Positions 63,085 to 64,000 of a stretch of DNA of 64,000 nt are shown piece by piece; position 1 is the first letter of the stretch; each line of letters begins with the position of its first letter. The DNA is from JAAYXS01 sp043820985 (GTDB lineage: Bacteria; Planctomycetota; Phycisphaerae; UBA1845; Fen-1342): positions 11,378 through 75,377 of the forward strand of contig JBDRDH010000138.1 of the NCBI GenBank assembly GCA_043820985.1, given 5' to 3'. Under the pieces are notes generated by a model. That model worked only from the letters and a program-made list of their open reading frames with translations. It had not been told where the DNA came from and searched no databases. Made by a program: the position numbers and the translations under genes.

Positions 63085-63602
63085 CTGAGTACGTTGTCCT
63101 GGTCGACGAGCGGGATAACGAGATCGGCACCGCGGAAAAGCTACGTGCTCACCAGCAGGGCGGCCAGCTCCATCGGGCCTTTTCAATTTTTATCTTCGAC
63201 ACGGCTGGTCGTCTGCTGATCCAGCGCCGGGCTCCGACCAAGTATCATTACGCCGGGTTGTGGGCCAACACCTGTTGTAGTCATCCTCGTCCCGGCGAGT
63301 TACTGCTGGACGCCGCGTGCCGCAAGTTACAACAAGAGATGGGTTTTGTGACCGAGTTGCGCCCGGTCTTAAGCTTTGTCTATCATGCGACGGATGACCA
63401 CACCGGCCTCACCGAGCACGAGTACGACCACGTTCTGCTGGGTTCCCATGACCGGGATCCCCGGATCAATCCGTCGGAGGCGGATATGTTCCGTTGGGCC
63501 GCGGTTGATGAGCTTGTACGCGACCTGGCGCGCCAGCCCCATGTATATACGCCCTGGTTTCGGATAGCCTTGGCGGCCCTGCTGGAACGCGGACTTACTT
63601 GA
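63081..63602 (+). CDS. idi: Isopentenyl-diphosphate delta-isomerase, type I
   Basis: A 173-residue Nudix-fold enzyme that interconverts IPP and DMAPP. The start at 63081 overlaps the oleD stop in an ATGA; an in-frame start at 63057 is possible. Active-site residues lie in LWANTCCSHPRPGE (Cys and His) and in EHEYDHVLLG (Glu pair). HRAFSIFIFDTAGRLLIQRR and EADMFRWAAVDEL are typical. It is the last gene of the pfa-ole operon. The link to hydrocarbon making is unclear. Confidence 0.9.
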   Translation: MTEYVVLVDERDNEIGTAEKLRAHQQGGQLHRAFSIFIFDTAGRLLIQRRAPTKYHYAGLWANTCCSHPRPGELLLDAACRKLQQEMGFVTELRPVLSFVYHATDDHTGLTEHEYDHVLLGSHDRDPRINPSEADMFRWAAVDELVRDLARQPHVYTPWFRIALAALLERGLT

Positions 63603-63643
63603 CACCGATACGCACTCTATATGCTTGAGCGACCCGAATTGAA

Positions 63644-63679
63644 ACGGGGCACCGCCACCGGTTGGTAACGGCGCCCCGT
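63644..63679. terminator. Hairpin after idi
   Basis: ACGGGGC (63644-63650) pairs with GCCCCGT (63673-63679), with extra inner pairs. There is no long U-run. With the hairpin at 63721-63741 and another near 63694-63720 it likely ends the operon and the convergent gene. Confidence 0.55.
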
Positions 63680-63720
63680 GGGATATCACACTTGGCCAGT
63701 CCTTACGGGCACTGGCCCAG

Positions 63721-63741
63721 GGGCAAAGTGAAACTTTGCCC
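63721..63741. terminator. Perfect 9-bp hairpin between convergent genes
   Basis: GGGCAAAGT (63721-63729) pairs exactly with ACTTTGCCC (63733-63741) around a 3-base loop. Its position between idi and the next minus-strand stop suggests a bidirectional terminator; it may also be a dispersed repeat. Confidence 0.55.
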
Positions 63742-63758
63742 TACCGCTAAGTACTGGC

Positions 63759-64000
63759 CTATGGGCACGACTGGCAGTAGCCGTTGCCAACACACTGGAT
63801 GAACCAGTCAATGTCATACGAATTGACATCGCCATCGCAGTTGATGTCGTTGGCACAGAAGTAATCGCAACTATAAGCTCCCAGCCAGTCGCCGGCGGAG
63901 CCTACCGCGATGATGAACGCGTCAATATCGTAGGCATCGACGCCGTCACCCAGGCAGTTCGAGTCGCCGCGGTAATCGTTACCGCCACAGTCGCACGGCC
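63759..64000 (-). CDS. C-terminal fragment of a secreted protein with dockerin-like tail
   Basis: The frame is open from the window edge to a TAG at 63761-63759, giving 80 codons including the stop; the N-terminus lies outside the window. It carries two calcium-loop repeats (GVDAYDIDAFIIAVG and INCDGDVNSYDIDWFIQCVG), with cysteines near the ends. The pattern is that of the protease tail at 12600-12790. The rest of the protein is unknown. Confidence 0.85.
   Translation of the reverse strand, partial: PCDCGGNDYRGDSNCLGDGVDAYDIDAFIIAVGSAGDWLGAYSCDYFCANDINCDGDVNSYDIDWFIQCVGNGYCQSCP

Overview
The window looks like a chromosomal piece of a planctomycete, probably of the class Phycisphaerae. This is inferred, not proven. 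It rests on short dockerin-like tails with paired AYDID/SYDID calcium-loop motifs on secreted proteins at both ends (12600-14777 and 63759-64000), on families of short palindromic repeats between genes, on a high-GC background, and on the gene content. About 44 genes are supported. No tRNA, rRNA, insertion sequence or CRISPR array was seen.

Layout. Positions 1-3613: a partial secreted esterase, then the threonine-to-glycine pair tdh-kbl behind a leader rich in hairpins. Positions 3641-5858: an AT-richer island with a gene relic and a three-gene toxin-antitoxin operon (HigB, a HigA-metallopeptidase fusion, a small unknown protein). Positions 6018-12556: a Ski2-like helicase, a BshB1-type deacetylase, an aconitase-X large subunit, a 0.7 kb repeat-rich gap and a Y-family polymerase. 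Positions 12600-30708: secreted trypsin-like protease, sugar aminotransferase, MsbA-like exporter with an inserted domain, S1 protein, a TPR metallopeptidase, PIN/TRAM protein, cysK, Nudix hydrolase, a Cys-rich lipoprotein, a DUF1611 protein, a YfhO-type membrane protein, a histidine kinase and gpsA. Positions 30802-42975: addBA with an upstream lipoprotein, miaA, a KamA-like radical SAM protein, groES, larB and nnrD.

The most striking region is 43156-63602. A complete polyunsaturated fatty-acid (PUFA) type synthase (pfaD, a pfaA-like gene, and a pfaC-like gene fused to an acyltransferase) runs straight into a complete head-to-head olefin pathway (oleA, oleB, oleC, oleD) and then idi. All eight genes are on the plus strand. 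Six of the seven junctions are short: four overlap by 4 bp, one by 1 bp, and one has a 7-bp gap. The seventh, oleA-oleB, is a 156-bp gap filled by three palindromic repeats. The simplest reading is one operon in which the synthase makes polyunsaturated acyl chains. OleA would condense two of them, and OleD, OleC and OleB would turn the product into a very long polyunsaturated hydrocarbon. The first of the two ACP domains has Arg in place of the phosphopantetheine Ser. The acyltransferase (AGPAT) domain that ends some myxobacterial Pfa3 proteins is absent, which fits a product handed to OleA rather than to a phospholipid.
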